Source: Paenibacillus sp. FSL K6-3182 | GTDB taxonomy: Bacteria; Bacillota; Bacilli; Paenibacillales; Paenibacillaceae | DNA: 64,000 nucleotides | Direction: 5' to 3' | Assembly: GCF_037976325.1 (NCBI RefSeq) | Contig: NZ_CP150265.1 | Span: forward strand, 5,779,001 to 5,843,000 | In this document: piece by piece, positions 46,045 through 54,318 of the stretch | Layout of the letters: each line of letters begins with the position of its first letter | How positions within the stretch are numbered: the stretch's first letter is position 1 | The notes under the pieces: model-generated | Seen by the model: only the letters and a program-made list of their open reading frames with translations | Told to the model about the DNA's origin: nothing | Databases searched by the model: none | Translations under genes and position numbers: made by a program

Positions 46045-46608
46045 ATGTCTAATGGTTATGGTTACAAAAATCAAGTAAGCCCCGCAAATACAGGTCCTGT
46101 TCAAGGATTCGGCTACGGCGGATATGGTCAATATCAATATCCAATGGGCATGGGGATGCAGCAGCCGATGGGCATGCAACAGCCAACTACGCTCCCAGCC
46201 AACTTTCAAACCCAACAAGCACAAGTCATTCCTCCAAATGTGCCAAGCGGATCGTTTATTACGCCACAAGGCGGCACCATCGTTTCGATGCCTTCCGTTG
46301 AAGAATCCTATGTAGAAAACATTTTGCGTCTGAACCGCGGCAAAATGGCAACTTTTTATATGACTTACGAAAACAATCGTGAGTGGAACGCCAAGATTTT
46401 TAAAGGAATCATCGAAGCTGCTGGACGTGATCATATCGTTATTAGCGATCCAACGACTGGTATGCGCTACTTACTTTTGACGCTTAATCTTGATTATGTA
46501 ACATTCGATGAGCCGATTGCTTATGAATATCCATTCCAAGGCGGAGTAGTAAGCTCTTCCACTCCACTTGGCATGGCTACTCTCGGCACAGCAAATTCTA
46601 GCCGTTAA
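46045..46608 (+). CDS. gerQ: Spore coat protein GerQ
   Basis: A 187-residue coat protein. The N-terminal 80 residues are rich in Gly, Tyr, Gln and Pro with MGMQQP repeats; the conserved GerQ domain follows (SVEESYVENILRLNRGKMATFYMTYENN to EPIAYEY). GerQ anchors CwlJ in the inner coat and is cross-linked by transglutaminase in B. subtilis. It forms a cwlJ-gerQ unit as in the B. cereus group. Its end overlaps the convergent gene at 46598-46906 by 11 bases. Confidence 0.94.
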   Translation: MSNGYGYKNQVSPANTGPVQGFGYGGYGQYQYPMGMGMQQPMGMQQPTTLPANFQTQQAQVIPPNVPSGSFITPQGGTIVSMPSVEESYVENILRLNRGKMATFYMTYENNREWNAKIFKGIIEAAGRDHIVISDPTTGMRYLLLTLNLDYVTFDEPIAYEYPFQGGVVSSSTPLGMATLGTANSSR

Positions 46609-46906
46609 TCGCTGCTTCGCCCTTTAGATGTGCTGGCTTAAACGTCCAAATGTGCATTTTCGCAGCTCCCCCAACAATAAAGCTCGAAATATGCATCCAA
46701 GAGGAACGCTCACTGCAGCGTTCTTTTTTGATTTGCTCTACTTGCTCGCAGGTAGCTGCGTTCCATACCTCTACAAATAAACCCGGCTGATCTGTTCCTT
46801 CATATAATTGTACATCGTGTCCTTCCTTTAGCAGCGAAGCTGTGTAGTCAAGATATTGTGCCCGAAATTCTGGTGAAACACGATATTCTGCAAAACAAAT
46901 GTACAT
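46598..46906 (-). CDS. Small cytoplasmic protein, function unknown
   Basis: A 102-residue protein without signal or membrane helix. The pattern of strands and helices (MYICFAEYRVSPEFRAQYLDYTASLL, LFVEVWNAATCEQVEQIKKER) suggests a ferredoxin-like dimeric alpha-beta fold similar to antibiotic biosynthesis monooxygenase domains, but no catalytic residue can be named. AAAGGAG is 10 bases before the ATG. It is convergent with gerQ and divergent from the YfhP-like gene. Confidence 0.7.
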   Translation of the reverse strand: MYICFAEYRVSPEFRAQYLDYTASLLKEGHDVQLYEGTDQPGLFVEVWNAATCEQVEQIKKERCSERSSWMHISSFIVGGAAKMHIWTFKPAHLKGEAAING

Positions 46907-46993
46907 TTGCCTTCAGTCTCCTTTAGATTATATTGATAAAGTTGCTCCCTTCCGCCGATACTACATCTAATTATCGATTGGGGAGGACTTGTC

Positions 46994-47980
46994 ATGGACA
47001 CAGGCACACATCTTATCATGGGCATCGGTTTAGGGGGACTTGCCGCAATTGATCCCGTGGTAGCAGCAAATCCAGCCATTCACACCGCTGTATTGCTCGG
47101 CACAGTTATCGGATCGCAAGCGCCCGATTTAGATGGCCTACTTCGTTTAAAAGGCAATGCGATTTACATTCGCAATCATCGCGGCATTTCTCACTCCTTG
47201 CCGGCTATCGCCATTTGGACTGCGCTAATTACCGGCCTCCTCCAATTGTTTTACCGCGGCTCGCTCCCTTGGCTGCATATTGGGGGCTGGGTGCTGCTCG
47301 CCGTATGCGTGCATGTATTCACCGATTTATTTAATACTTACGGCACTCAAGCGATGCGGCCCTTCACGGACAAATGGATCTCTTGGAACATTATACACAT
47401 ATTTGATCCCATCATTTTCACAACGCATGTCATAGCTATTTTACTGTGGGCAGGCGGATTCGTAAATCCAGCTTCAATATTCCCGCTTATGTACTTGTTT
47501 CTAGCCATTTATTTTGTATGGCGGACAGTTACCTCCAGAAGTACGCTGCAACGGATGAAGACGCTGGACACTGAATATCATGAAGGCGATGCTTATATCG
47601 TCATTCCAACGATTTCTCTAACGATATGGAATGTAGTCAAGCAAGTTAAAAATGGCGGATTCGCGATTGGAAATTTACGCAATAACAATTTAGTATGGAT
47701 TGATTATGTGGAATGCTCTGATCACCCGGCAGTCGCCAAATCCAAAAACGATCCCGCCATTCGATCCTTTTTATATTTCACCAGCTTTGCCTGCGCAGAC
47801 GTTCGGGAGCATTCATGGGGATATGAGGTCAGATGGTGCGACGTACGATATCGCCATCGCAAGCAATACCCATTCGTTGGCGTTCTGCTTATGAATAAAA
47901 AGGATGAGACCATTGGCTCTTATGTCGGCTGGCTTAGCGATGAACGTTTATTGAAAAGATTGCGCATGGATACTTTTTAG
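46994..47980 (+). CDS. YfhP/YdjM-like membrane metal-dependent hydrolase
   Basis: A 328-residue membrane protein of the LexA-binding, inner membrane-associated putative hydrolase family (YdjM/YfhP). Conserved His/Asp sites are GTHLIMG, SQAPDLDGLLR, NHRGISHSL and CVHVFTDLFNTYG, with four or five helices in the N-terminal 180 residues. The C-terminal 150 residues are soluble. GGGGAGG lies 7 bases before the ATG. Phospholipase-like membrane hydrolysis is assumed for the family but not shown. Confidence 0.85.
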   Translation: MDTGTHLIMGIGLGGLAAIDPVVAANPAIHTAVLLGTVIGSQAPDLDGLLRLKGNAIYIRNHRGISHSLPAIAIWTALITGLLQLFYRGSLPWLHIGGWVLLAVCVHVFTDLFNTYGTQAMRPFTDKWISWNIIHIFDPIIFTTHVIAILLWAGGFVNPASIFPLMYLFLAIYFVWRTVTSRSTLQRMKTLDTEYHEGDAYIVIPTISLTIWNVVKQVKNGGFAIGNLRNNNLVWIDYVECSDHPAVAKSKNDPAIRSFLYFTSFACADVREHSWGYEVRWCDVRYRHRKQYPFVGVLLMNKKDETIGSYVGWLSDERLLKRLRMDTF

Positions 47981-47990
47981 TATTGACGTT

Positions 47991-48032
47991 AGAAAGCCCT
48001 TTGCTTCAAAATAGAGGGGGCTTTCTTTTTTT
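47991..48032 (+). terminator. Terminator after the YfhP-like gene
   Basis: AGAAAGCCC pairs with GGGCTTTCT, followed by eight T. Confidence 0.85.
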
Positions 48033-48091
48033 TGTTTTATATTATAGAAGAAAGTCGATCAGCCCTGTGCTAAAATGATGGTTACCATAAT

Positions 48092-48119
48092 AAAAAGCCC
48101 AAGGATTACCCTTGGGCTT
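48092..48119. terminator. Terminator of the SASP gene
   Basis: AAGCCCAAGG-ATTAC-CCTTGGGCTT, with A-run upstream giving a T-run on the minus strand. Confidence 0.85.
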
Positions 48120-48146
48120 CATTTCATCACTGTGTATTAGAAGCGA

Positions 48147-48359
48147 TTAACGGGAGCCGCCTGACAATTGTTGTTCAGCAATTTGAACAAGCTTTTTCGT
48201 AATATAACCACCTAGGGAGCCTGCATCACGAGTTGAAACATTACCGTAGTAGCCATCTTGAGGAATTTGTACGCCCAGTTCTTGCGCTGCCTCAAGTTTC
48301 ATTTGTTGTAATGCTGCAGTTGCTTGTGGAACAACAAGTTGATTTCTGCTTCCTGCCAT
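48147..48359 (-). CDS. Alpha/beta-type small acid-soluble spore protein
   Basis: A 70-residue SASP. Both family motifs are visible: KLEAAQELGVQ with the germination-protease cleavage-type region, and GGYITKKLVQIAEQQL. These proteins coat spore DNA and protect it from UV, and are degraded at germination. The ATG at 48359 has AAGGAG about 10 bases upstream; the longer frame upstream is not conserved. It is transcribed alone with its own terminator, probably by sigma-G, though no clear promoter was assigned. Confidence 0.95.
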   Translation of the reverse strand: MAGSRNQLVVPQATAALQQMKLEAAQELGVQIPQDGYYGNVSTRDAGSLGGYITKKLVQIAEQQLSGGSR

Positions 48360-48491
48360 AATGTATTTCTCCTTTCGTCCTCTGCACTTTGATGTGTGTT
48401 GCAAGCTTGCAAGCTTATTATGCGCACCATCAAAGAATCTATTCTTAAACCATTAAAATATATTGACGATTTATTAAGGAGAGAAAACAAG

Positions 48492-48668
48492 ATGTCCAAA
48501 CCGCTTTCTTTGTTCTTTTCCGTACTAGCTATCGTATTTATGAGCGCTATGGCTATCTCCATCAGCTATAATGGCTGGTTTGTATTATTGTTTGGTTTGT
48601 TGAGCCTTTTCACTATAGGAGCCGGCTTTATTACAAAAGCTCGCTTGCGCAGAAAAAAACAAGGCTGA
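48492..48668 (+). CDS. DUF5325-family small membrane protein (YlaF-like)
   Basis: A 58-residue protein with two helices (LFFSVLAIVFMSAMAISI and WFVLLFGLLSLFTIGAGFI) and a basic tail RLRRKKQG. This is the layout of the DUF5325/YlaF family, of unknown function. The ATG at 48492 has AAGGAG 10 bases upstream; an in-frame extension of 32 residues lacks such a site. Its stop codon lies inside the terminator hairpin of trpS. Confidence 0.8.
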   Translation: MSKPLSLFFSVLAIVFMSAMAISISYNGWFVLLFGLLSLFTIGAGFITKARLRRKKQG

Positions 48669-48689
48669 CGCTATGGGGCGTCAGCCTTG
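48651..48689 (-). terminator. Terminator of trpS
   Basis: CAAGGCTGACG pairs with CGTCAGCCTTG; on the minus strand it is followed by TTTTTTT. The stem overlaps the stop codon of the convergent DUF5325 gene. Confidence 0.8.
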
Positions 48690-48704
48690 TAAGTACCTAA
48701 AAGA

Positions 48705-49694
48705 TTAGCCGCGAGGCGGCAGAAAACCCATAAGCTCTTTCACGTCTGCAAGTGTACGATCTGCGACCAAGGAAGCCTTTTCTGCGCCTTGCTTCAAGAT
48801 TTGATGAATCTCGCCTGAACTGCGAATTTCATTATATCTAGCTTGCAGCGGTTCTATAACCGCAACCACCTGCTCCGCAAGATCCTTCTTGAAAGGTCCA
48901 TAACCTTGCCCCTCATAACGAGCCTCGATATCTTCAATGCTCATATTTGCACAATGAGCATAAATACTCATTAGATTGCTAATCTCAGGTTTATTTGCTG
49001 GATCGTATTTCACTTCGCGGCCTGAATCTGTTGTCGCTCTGCTAATTTTTTTGCGAATCACATCTGGAGAATCAAGCAGCGCAATGAAGCTTCCTACATT
49101 TGGATTGCTTTTGCTCATTTTTTTGCTGGCATCATCAAGCGACATTACCCTAGCGCCTACTTTCGGAATATAAGGCTCCGGTATCGTAAAGTATTTGCCA
49201 AACCTTGTATTGAAGCGATGCGCCAAATCACGAGTAAGCTCCAAATGCTGCTTCTGATCGTCGCCAACTGGTACAAGATCCGCATTATAAACCAATATAT
49301 CGGCAGCCATCAGCGTCGGATAGACGAACAGCCCCGCCCCAACAGAATCTTTGCCTGCAGATTTATCTTTGAACTGCGTCATTCTTTCCAGCTCGCCCAT
49401 GTTGGCAAGCGTTGTAAACAACCATCCAAGCTCAGCATGCGCGCGAACATGCGATTGTACAAATACATTCGCTTTGAGCGGATCTATGCCTGCAGCAATA
49501 AATAATGCGGCTACCGCTTCCGTTTGTTCTCTTAAGGCAGCCGGCTCCTGTGGAACCGAAATCGCATGCAAATCAACGATCATAAAAAAGCATTCTTCTG
49601 TATGCTGCAGCTTTACGAAGTTTTGCATGGCGCCAATGTAGTTTCCAAGTGTAAGCTGACCGCTTGGCTGAATACCGGAGAGTACTTTTTTCAT
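48705..49694 (-). CDS. trpS: Tryptophanyl-tRNA synthetase
   Basis: A 329-residue class I synthetase. The HIGH-like motif is in QPSGQLTLGNYIGAM at residues 8-22, the KMSKS motif is KKMSKSN near 195, and GDDQKQHLE binds tRNA/Trp-site residues. It charges tRNA-Trp. A T-box leader with terminator lies between its promoter and the ATG, so uncharged tRNA-Trp should raise expression. Confidence 0.97.
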   Translation of the reverse strand: MKKVLSGIQPSGQLTLGNYIGAMQNFVKLQHTEECFFMIVDLHAISVPQEPAALREQTEAVAALFIAAGIDPLKANVFVQSHVRAHAELGWLFTTLANMGELERMTQFKDKSAGKDSVGAGLFVYPTLMAADILVYNADLVPVGDDQKQHLELTRDLAHRFNTRFGKYFTIPEPYIPKVGARVMSLDDASKKMSKSNPNVGSFIALLDSPDVIRKKISRATTDSGREVKYDPANKPEISNLMSIYAHCANMSIEDIEARYEGQGYGPFKKDLAEQVVAVIEPLQARYNEIRSSGEIHQILKQGAEKASLVADRTLADVKELMGFLPPRG

Positions 49695-49735
49695 AATGCT
49701 TCGACCTCTTTCTTGTCAATTTTAGTCTAAAAAAA

Positions 49736-50015
49736 ACGCAAAAAATCCCCCGCCGCAAGGGACGAGGGACCGTGGTGCCACCCTAATTCGCTTATGGTAC
49801 GCTTTGTTATACAATCGAAGCGCATTAAAAATCCCATAAGCCTTGTTGCTCCGTAACGGGGAGCGTCCGTACAAACATCTTCGGCTGCTCGTGCAGCCAG
49901 TTTCCGTTCATAGGCTCCGGGGCCCATTCAGCATCGTTGTTTGCACCGGTTCGCAGCAACCACCGGCTCTCTGTACGCAATCCAATCGAGCTTACTTATT
50001 CCCATCATTGCATTT
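49736..50015 (-). promoter_or_regulatory. T-box riboswitch of trpS, Trp specifier
   Basis: The minus strand carries the conserved T-box AGGGTGGCACCACGG (49770-49784), followed by a GC-rich terminator (TCCCTCGTC/GGCGGGGGA, then TTTTTTG) at about 49743-49771. Upstream is a stem I region with an AGTA-type bulge (GGGAATAAGTAAG) and a candidate specifier TGG at 49924-49926 in GAATGGGCC. The T-box pairs with an antiterminator when uncharged tRNA-Trp binds. This explains most of the 443-base gap 49695-50137. Confidence 0.93.
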
Positions 50016-50021
50016 AAAACG

Positions 50022-50049
50022 ATTATACATCTGTAATCGTTAATGTCAA
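50022..50049 (-). promoter_or_regulatory. Sigma-A promoter of the trpS leader
   Basis: Perfect TTGACA (50044-50049) and TATAAT (50022-50027) on the minus strand, 16 bases apart, placing the transcript start near 50015. Confidence 0.88.
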
Positions 50050-50100
50050 GCGATACGAAAGTTGTCCTATCCCGCATCGATACCGCATAAGCTATAGTCA

Positions 50101-50121
50101 TAATCGTAATCCTTACATAAA
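50101..50121 (+). promoter_or_regulatory. Candidate Zur box before the YraQ-like permease
   Basis: TAATCGTAATCCTTACATAAA aligns with the Bacillus Zur consensus AAATCGTAATNATTACGATTT: the left half (AATCGTAAT) is perfect and TTAC of the right half is kept. It lies 17 bases before the start codon, downstream of a possible -10 TATAGT. Confidence 0.5.
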
Positions 50122-50137
50122 GAAAGGATATTGGACT

Positions 50138-51175
50138 ATGGCAAAATTTCTATACCGCATCTGTACGCCATTGCTTGGAGTAGGCTGCTTGATCATGCTC
50201 GCCCTTATCGTAACCAATCGAGAGCTTCCCACACATCTTTTTAGTATCGCTAATTTGCAATCCTTCAAAATATTATTTATAAGCATTATTTTAGAAGCAT
50301 TTCCATTTATCCTGCTCGGGGTGATCTTTTCTGCAATTCTGCAAGTCTTCGTTTCGGACGAGCTCATTCAAAAATTCATGCCCAAAAACCCAGTAATGGG
50401 AGTTCTCTTTGGGGCGCTGCTAGGCATTTTATTCCCATTATGTGAATGCGGAATGATACCGGTTGTCAGGCGGCTTATTCGCAAAGGCATGCCTGCTTAT
50501 ATCGGAATCGTTTATTTATTGGCAGGCCCCGTCGTTAATCCAATCGTTTTTGCATCAACCTTTGCTGCTTTTCGAACGACGCCAGAAATGGCTTACGCAC
50601 GAATGATATTAGCCTTTGTCATTGCCGTTATCATCGGCTTGCTCCTTTATAAATTTATGCGCAGCAGTCCGCTCAAATTAGCTCAACCGTTTCATTTAAT
50701 CAAGCAGGGTCATACACATAGCCACAATCACACCCATATTCATGAGCATGGGACAAGCGGTACTGGATTCCGTGGAAGAGCCGCCTCAACCCTATCACAT
50801 GCTTCAAACGAGTTTTTTGAAATGGGCAAATATTTTATTTTCGGAGCAATGTTGACCGCCATTATTCAAACGGTTATTGATCGCAGCACCTTTGAGGCAT
50901 TTGCTGATCAGCCTTTATTTTCATATCTTTTCATGATGGGCTTTGCTTTTATATTATCAATCTGCTCCACTTCAGATGCTTTCATTGCTTCATCGTTCAG
51001 CGGCATGTTTGATTTTGGACCGCTGCTTGCTTTTCTTGTATTCGGCCCAATGATCGATCTTAAAAATACATTAATGCTGCTAACGACATTCCGTATTAAA
51101 TTCGTATTTATTCTCATTGTACTAACCGCGGCGCTAACCTTCATCGGCGCTTGGATAATGGAGGCGCTGCTATGA
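50138..51175 (+). CDS. YraQ/YcgR-family permease with His-rich loop
   Basis: A 345-residue permease of the DUF318/UPF0718 family with about eight helices in two halves. The key segment of the first half is FPLCECGMIPVVRRLIRKGMP near 100; the second half has SICSTSDAFIASSFSG near 270. The cytoplasmic or extracytoplasmic loop between them (about 190-210) contains HTHSHNHTHIHEHG, a likely metal-binding stretch. With the overlapping TIGR03943 gene it forms a two-gene unit found across Firmicutes. A Zur-like box in front suggests a zinc-related role. Confidence 0.85.
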   Translation: MAKFLYRICTPLLGVGCLIMLALIVTNRELPTHLFSIANLQSFKILFISIILEAFPFILLGVIFSAILQVFVSDELIQKFMPKNPVMGVLFGALLGILFPLCECGMIPVVRRLIRKGMPAYIGIVYLLAGPVVNPIVFASTFAAFRTTPEMAYARMILAFVIAVIIGLLLYKFMRSSPLKLAQPFHLIKQGHTHSHNHTHIHEHGTSGTGFRGRAASTLSHASNEFFEMGKYFIFGAMLTAIIQTVIDRSTFEAFADQPLFSYLFMMGFAFILSICSTSDAFIASSFSGMFDFGPLLAFLVFGPMIDLKNTLMLLTTFRIKFVFILIVLTAALTFIGAWIMEALL

Positions 51176-52002
51176 TTCATCATCTTTTACGTGCCGCCAT
51201 TCTTACAGGTTTTGCTCTGTTTATTCTCTACTTGGATCAAACGGGTGAAATGGCCCTTTATATCGCTCCAAAAATGGAGGTATACGTAAAGCTGTCAGCG
51301 TTAGGCCTCTATGCAGCAGCTATTTATCAAGTCTATGCCGCTTTACAGAAACGTATCGGAAATCAAACGCCAAGCTGTGATTGCGAGCACGAGCCATCTC
51401 CATCCGTGTTCAAAAACATCATCATTTATGGGTTGTTTATTTTTCCGCTGCTGCTCGGTTTTCTCGTTCCGACCGGGACGCTTGGGAGCGATATTGCTTC
51501 AAAAAAAGGGATCAGCTTATCTGGAATTTCAACAGCTGAAGAGAATGGTGCCGGAATCGATGCCTTTTATCCTTTCGATGGCTATATGGAAGCACATACA
51601 GCATACGCGAAGAAGCTGTACAGCCAACCACTTATCCGTGTACCGGATACTCAATTTATTGAGACGTTGACGACATTTGATCTCTTTCGAGAGAAACTTA
51701 TCGGTAAAGAAGTTGAAATTTCGGGGTTTATTTACCACGAGGACGAGATGGGCAAGGAGCGATTTGCGGTCAGTAGATTTGCAATGAATTGTTGTTCAGC
51801 CGACGCTATGCCTTATGGACTTATGGTATCTTGGCCAAAAGCGATGGATTACGCCGACGATGAATGGGTGACGGTGACAGGAAGGTTAACGACATCAACT
51901 TATATGAATCATGTTGTCATGACTTTAGAAGCCCAGCGGCTTGAACGAATCAAGGTTCCAGAGTCACCTTATGTGTATCCTGATCTTGATTTCGGACAAT
52001 AA
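51172..52002 (+). CDS. TIGR03943-family permease partner (YcgQ-like)
   Basis: A 276-residue membrane protein: two N-terminal helices, a short Cys/His segment CDCEHEP near residue 68, a third helix (about 80-98), then a soluble domain with an OB-like segment (LIGKEVEISGFIYHED, MNCCSADAMPYGLMVSW, WVTVTGRLT). This is the TIGR03943/DUF1980 family, usually encoded next to YraQ-type permeases. The ATG overlaps the permease stop (ATGA) with GGAGG 7 bases upstream. Function unproven; zinc trafficking is a reasonable hypothesis. Confidence 0.88.
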   Translation: MIHHLLRAAILTGFALFILYLDQTGEMALYIAPKMEVYVKLSALGLYAAAIYQVYAALQKRIGNQTPSCDCEHEPSPSVFKNIIIYGLFIFPLLLGFLVPTGTLGSDIASKKGISLSGISTAEENGAGIDAFYPFDGYMEAHTAYAKKLYSQPLIRVPDTQFIETLTTFDLFREKLIGKEVEISGFIYHEDEMGKERFAVSRFAMNCCSADAMPYGLMVSWPKAMDYADDEWVTVTGRLTTSTYMNHVVMTLEAQRLERIKVPESPYVYPDLDFGQ

Positions 52003-52008
52003 AATGAG

Positions 52009-52039
52009 GAGCTGACGGATGCCCGTCAGCTCTTTTTTT
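52009..52039 (+). terminator. Terminator of the YraQ/TIGR03943 operon
   Basis: GAGCTGACGG-ATG-CCCGTCAGCTC followed by seven T, directly after the operon. Confidence 0.88.
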
Positions 52040-52058
52040 CTTCTATACGTAATTTTGT

Positions 52059-52463
52059 TTATTGTGAATCCCATAAATCATTTCTTTTCGGATAATAGCG
52101 AGAATTCCAATTGGCCATATTGTAATTAGATTCAAAAAGTATGCTTGCCGACCAAGAATTAGCGCTTGAACGAACGGAAAAATCATATAAAATTTCGCCA
52201 TGCGACCAGTCTTTCCTAAACTTAAGCGATTCAATGGCCATTTGTTTAAATGCCTGTACCTGAACAGCTGTCAGTCCTTTATCAACACTCTCGAACTTTC
52301 CATTTTTGCATTCGATTGGATGGTGCCTAACCCCAAATTTACCCACCGCATTGTTCCGAATATGTATTAATACTGTACCAGCCGTAGCGTTTGTCAGTTC
52401 ACTTTCAAGCTGACGAAACACGAATTCAACTTGACGAGCGAGAGCTGCAGATTCCGTTTGCAT
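52059..52463 (-). CDS. Hypothetical cytoplasmic protein
   Basis: A 134-residue protein without signal peptide or membrane helix. The N-terminal half is helical (QTESAALARQVEFVFRQLESEL) and then shows an alternating strand region (GTVLIHIRNNAVGKFGVRHHPIE), ending in a Trp/Asn/Tyr-rich tail (SNYNMANWNSRYYPKRNDLW). I recognise no family. AAGGAGG is well placed before the ATG, supporting expression. It lies next to a strongly AT-rich intergenic stretch. Confidence 0.6.
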   Translation of the reverse strand: MQTESAALARQVEFVFRQLESELTNATAGTVLIHIRNNAVGKFGVRHHPIECKNGKFESVDKGLTAVQVQAFKQMAIESLKFRKDWSHGEILYDFSVRSSANSWSASILFESNYNMANWNSRYYPKRNDLWDSQ

Positions 52464-52969
52464 ACTTATTATCCTCCTTTATGATTTATTAGGCATGAGT
52501 TTCCATTTAGGTCTCAACGCATATTATATAGTCCATTTCTATCATTATCAATATACTAAACAACATTATTTTTGTTTATTTGATATTATTCGACTCTCAT
52601 TTAATGACTATATAACTTATTTTTACATAATTAAAGAAAGACCATCTCATTACATCTAAATAAAATGAACCTTGCGAACTAAAATAATATTTTTAATTTA
52701 ATTTTTCATTCTAATTTCAAGTTGCTTTTCTTTCTTACTTAGGAGTTATGTACCATGCAGTCTAAACCATCAATTAATTATAAAAACGATTTCTAATTAC
52801 CGATAATGGTATCATTTTCTATTTATTGTTACACCGAAAACGTATTTAGTATTTTCCGAAGTGCCGCATGCGGTCATTATTTATCTATTTTTTATGAATC
52901 GACAATTATAGACCAATTTCGCAGCTGGTGCTATAATATGGATATTCTATTAAAAGGAGCGCTTACATA
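52464..52969. other. AT-rich 506-base intergenic region
   Basis: I see no supported gene here. It is much richer in A and T than its neighbours, with runs such as AATATTTTTAATTTAATTTTT. At the right end a TATAAT (52932-52937) and AAGGAG (52954-52959) serve the chemoreceptor gene. A 13-codon frame at 52755-52796 has AGGAG upstream but no other support. Confidence 0.6.
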
Positions 52970-54235
52970 ATGATCCAATGGTACTATTCGCTTTCCGTGC
53001 GCAATAAGCTGCTGATTACTTCTTACCTAAATTTAGCAGTGTTTGCCCTCATTATGCTTGTCATATTATCAGTATCAGGCGGCTCGCTTATCGCTGGAAT
53101 TATTTTCACAATCATTATGGCAATCGCTACGCTTCCACTCGTTTCATTCATCGAGAGATCCATCAATAATTCATTTGATGAAATTAAAGGAACTGCGCTT
53201 CGTATTTCCAAAGGTGATTTCACTCAAAAAATCGACACAACGTCTTCATCAGCTTTAGGCGAGCTTGGACATTCGTTTAACAGTATGATTGATAAACTTC
53301 GCGACATTCTTACGGAAACGACGAACATCATCCGTCATGTGTCCGATACAAGTCACAGCATTTTTGACAAAAATAATAATATTCAAATCGCGATGCAGCA
53401 GGTTGCTGCTTCCGCAAACGAGCTTGCTACTGGCGCAAACGAAATTTCCGAGGACGTATCGGAGATGAGCGAATCCATTACTGAGATCGAAGAGAAAGTT
53501 TCCGATTACGCTACCTCAACAAAGGAAATGAACACACGCTCTGAGCAAACGCTTCAGCTCGTAGATAAAGGCATGAAGGCTCTTGATATTCAAGCCGACG
53601 GCATGCGCCGCAACGTTGAGGCAACCGAGAAAGTATCAGCTACAATTGAAGATCTAGCCCGCAAAGCAAGAGGCATTAGTGCAATTACGACGACTATTTC
53701 CGATTTGGCTGAGCAAACGAACCTGCTTTCATTGAATGCCTCTATCGAGGCCGCAAGAGCAGGCGAGCACGGACGAGGCTTTGCCGTTGTTGCACAGGAA
53801 GTCCGCAAGCTTGCTGAGGAATCCAGCGCTTCAACTAAACAAGTATTCAACCTAGTGAAAAGTATTGACGAGGGTATCAAGCAAACGATCAGCAATATGA
53901 AAACAAACGAAGAGGTCGTTAAGCTGCAAACCGAGCATATTAAGGAATCCGAAGTCGTATTCTCAGAAATTGTTCAAAGTGTTCAATTTATTACGGATAA
54001 AATTTATGTTTTCTCCCAAGAAAGCGACGCTATGCTTGAGAGTGCCCGCAAAATTTCCGGAGCCATCCAAAATATATCCGCGATTACGCAGCAATCGGCT
54101 GCTGGCACGGAGCAAGTATCCGCTTCGATGAATGAGCAGATTGCATCTGTACAAGCGGTGGTAGAAGAAACCGAACGCATGCGTACAATGGCGGCTCAGC
54201 TGCTCAGAACCATTAATGTTTTCAAAATGAAATAA
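52970..54235 (+). CDS. Methyl-accepting chemotaxis protein lacking an outer sensor domain
   Basis: A 421-residue chemoreceptor. Two helices (about 12-32 and 37-58) are separated by only a few residues, so there is almost no extracellular domain. HAMP (about 60-115) and a long coiled-coil signalling domain follow, with the hairpin tip [40 protein letters not shown]. It probably senses membrane state or a cytoplasmic cue and passes the signal to CheA. AAGGAG lies 10 bases before the ATG; it is monocistronic. Confidence 0.93.
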   Translation: MIQWYYSLSVRNKLLITSYLNLAVFALIMLVILSVSGGSLIAGIIFTIIMAIATLPLVSFIERSINNSFDEIKGTALRISKGDFTQKIDTTSSSALGELGHSFNSMIDKLRDILTETTNIIRHVSDTSHSIFDKNNNIQIAMQQVAASANELATGANEISEDVSEMSESITEIEEKVSDYATSTKEMNTRSEQTLQLVDKGMKALDIQADGMRRNVEATEKVSATIEDLARKARGISAITTTISDLAEQTNLLSLNASIEAARAGEHGRGFAVVAQEVRKLAEESSASTKQVFNLVKSIDEGIKQTISNMKTNEEVVKLQTEHIKESEVVFSEIVQSVQFITDKIYVFSQESDAMLESARKISGAIQNISAITQQSAAGTEQVSASMNEQIASVQAVVEETERMRTMAAQLLRTINVFKMK

Positions 54236-54263
54236 TCAATTTTTTGATTGCTTATCTCGCAAC

Positions 54264-54312
54264 AAAAAAAAGACCATAATCCTTCCATTCAGAATGGATG
54301 ATTATGGTCTTT
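54264..54312. terminator. Bidirectional terminator, chemoreceptor and FhuF-like genes
   Basis: AAAGACCATAATC pairs with GATTATGGTCTTT around an inner CCATTC/GAATGG stem, with A-run and T-run on both sides. Confidence 0.88.
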
Positions 54313-54318
54313 CTTATT

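Noticed and set aside
52755..52796. 13-codon frame with AGGAG upstream
   Set aside because: Too short to support from sequence alone and located in AT-rich DNA where chance matches are frequent.
52800..52821. Fur-like GATAATGGTATCAT in the AT-rich gap
   Set aside because: The spacing between half-sites is wrong for the 7-1-7 pattern, and the downstream gene is a chemoreceptor with no iron link.
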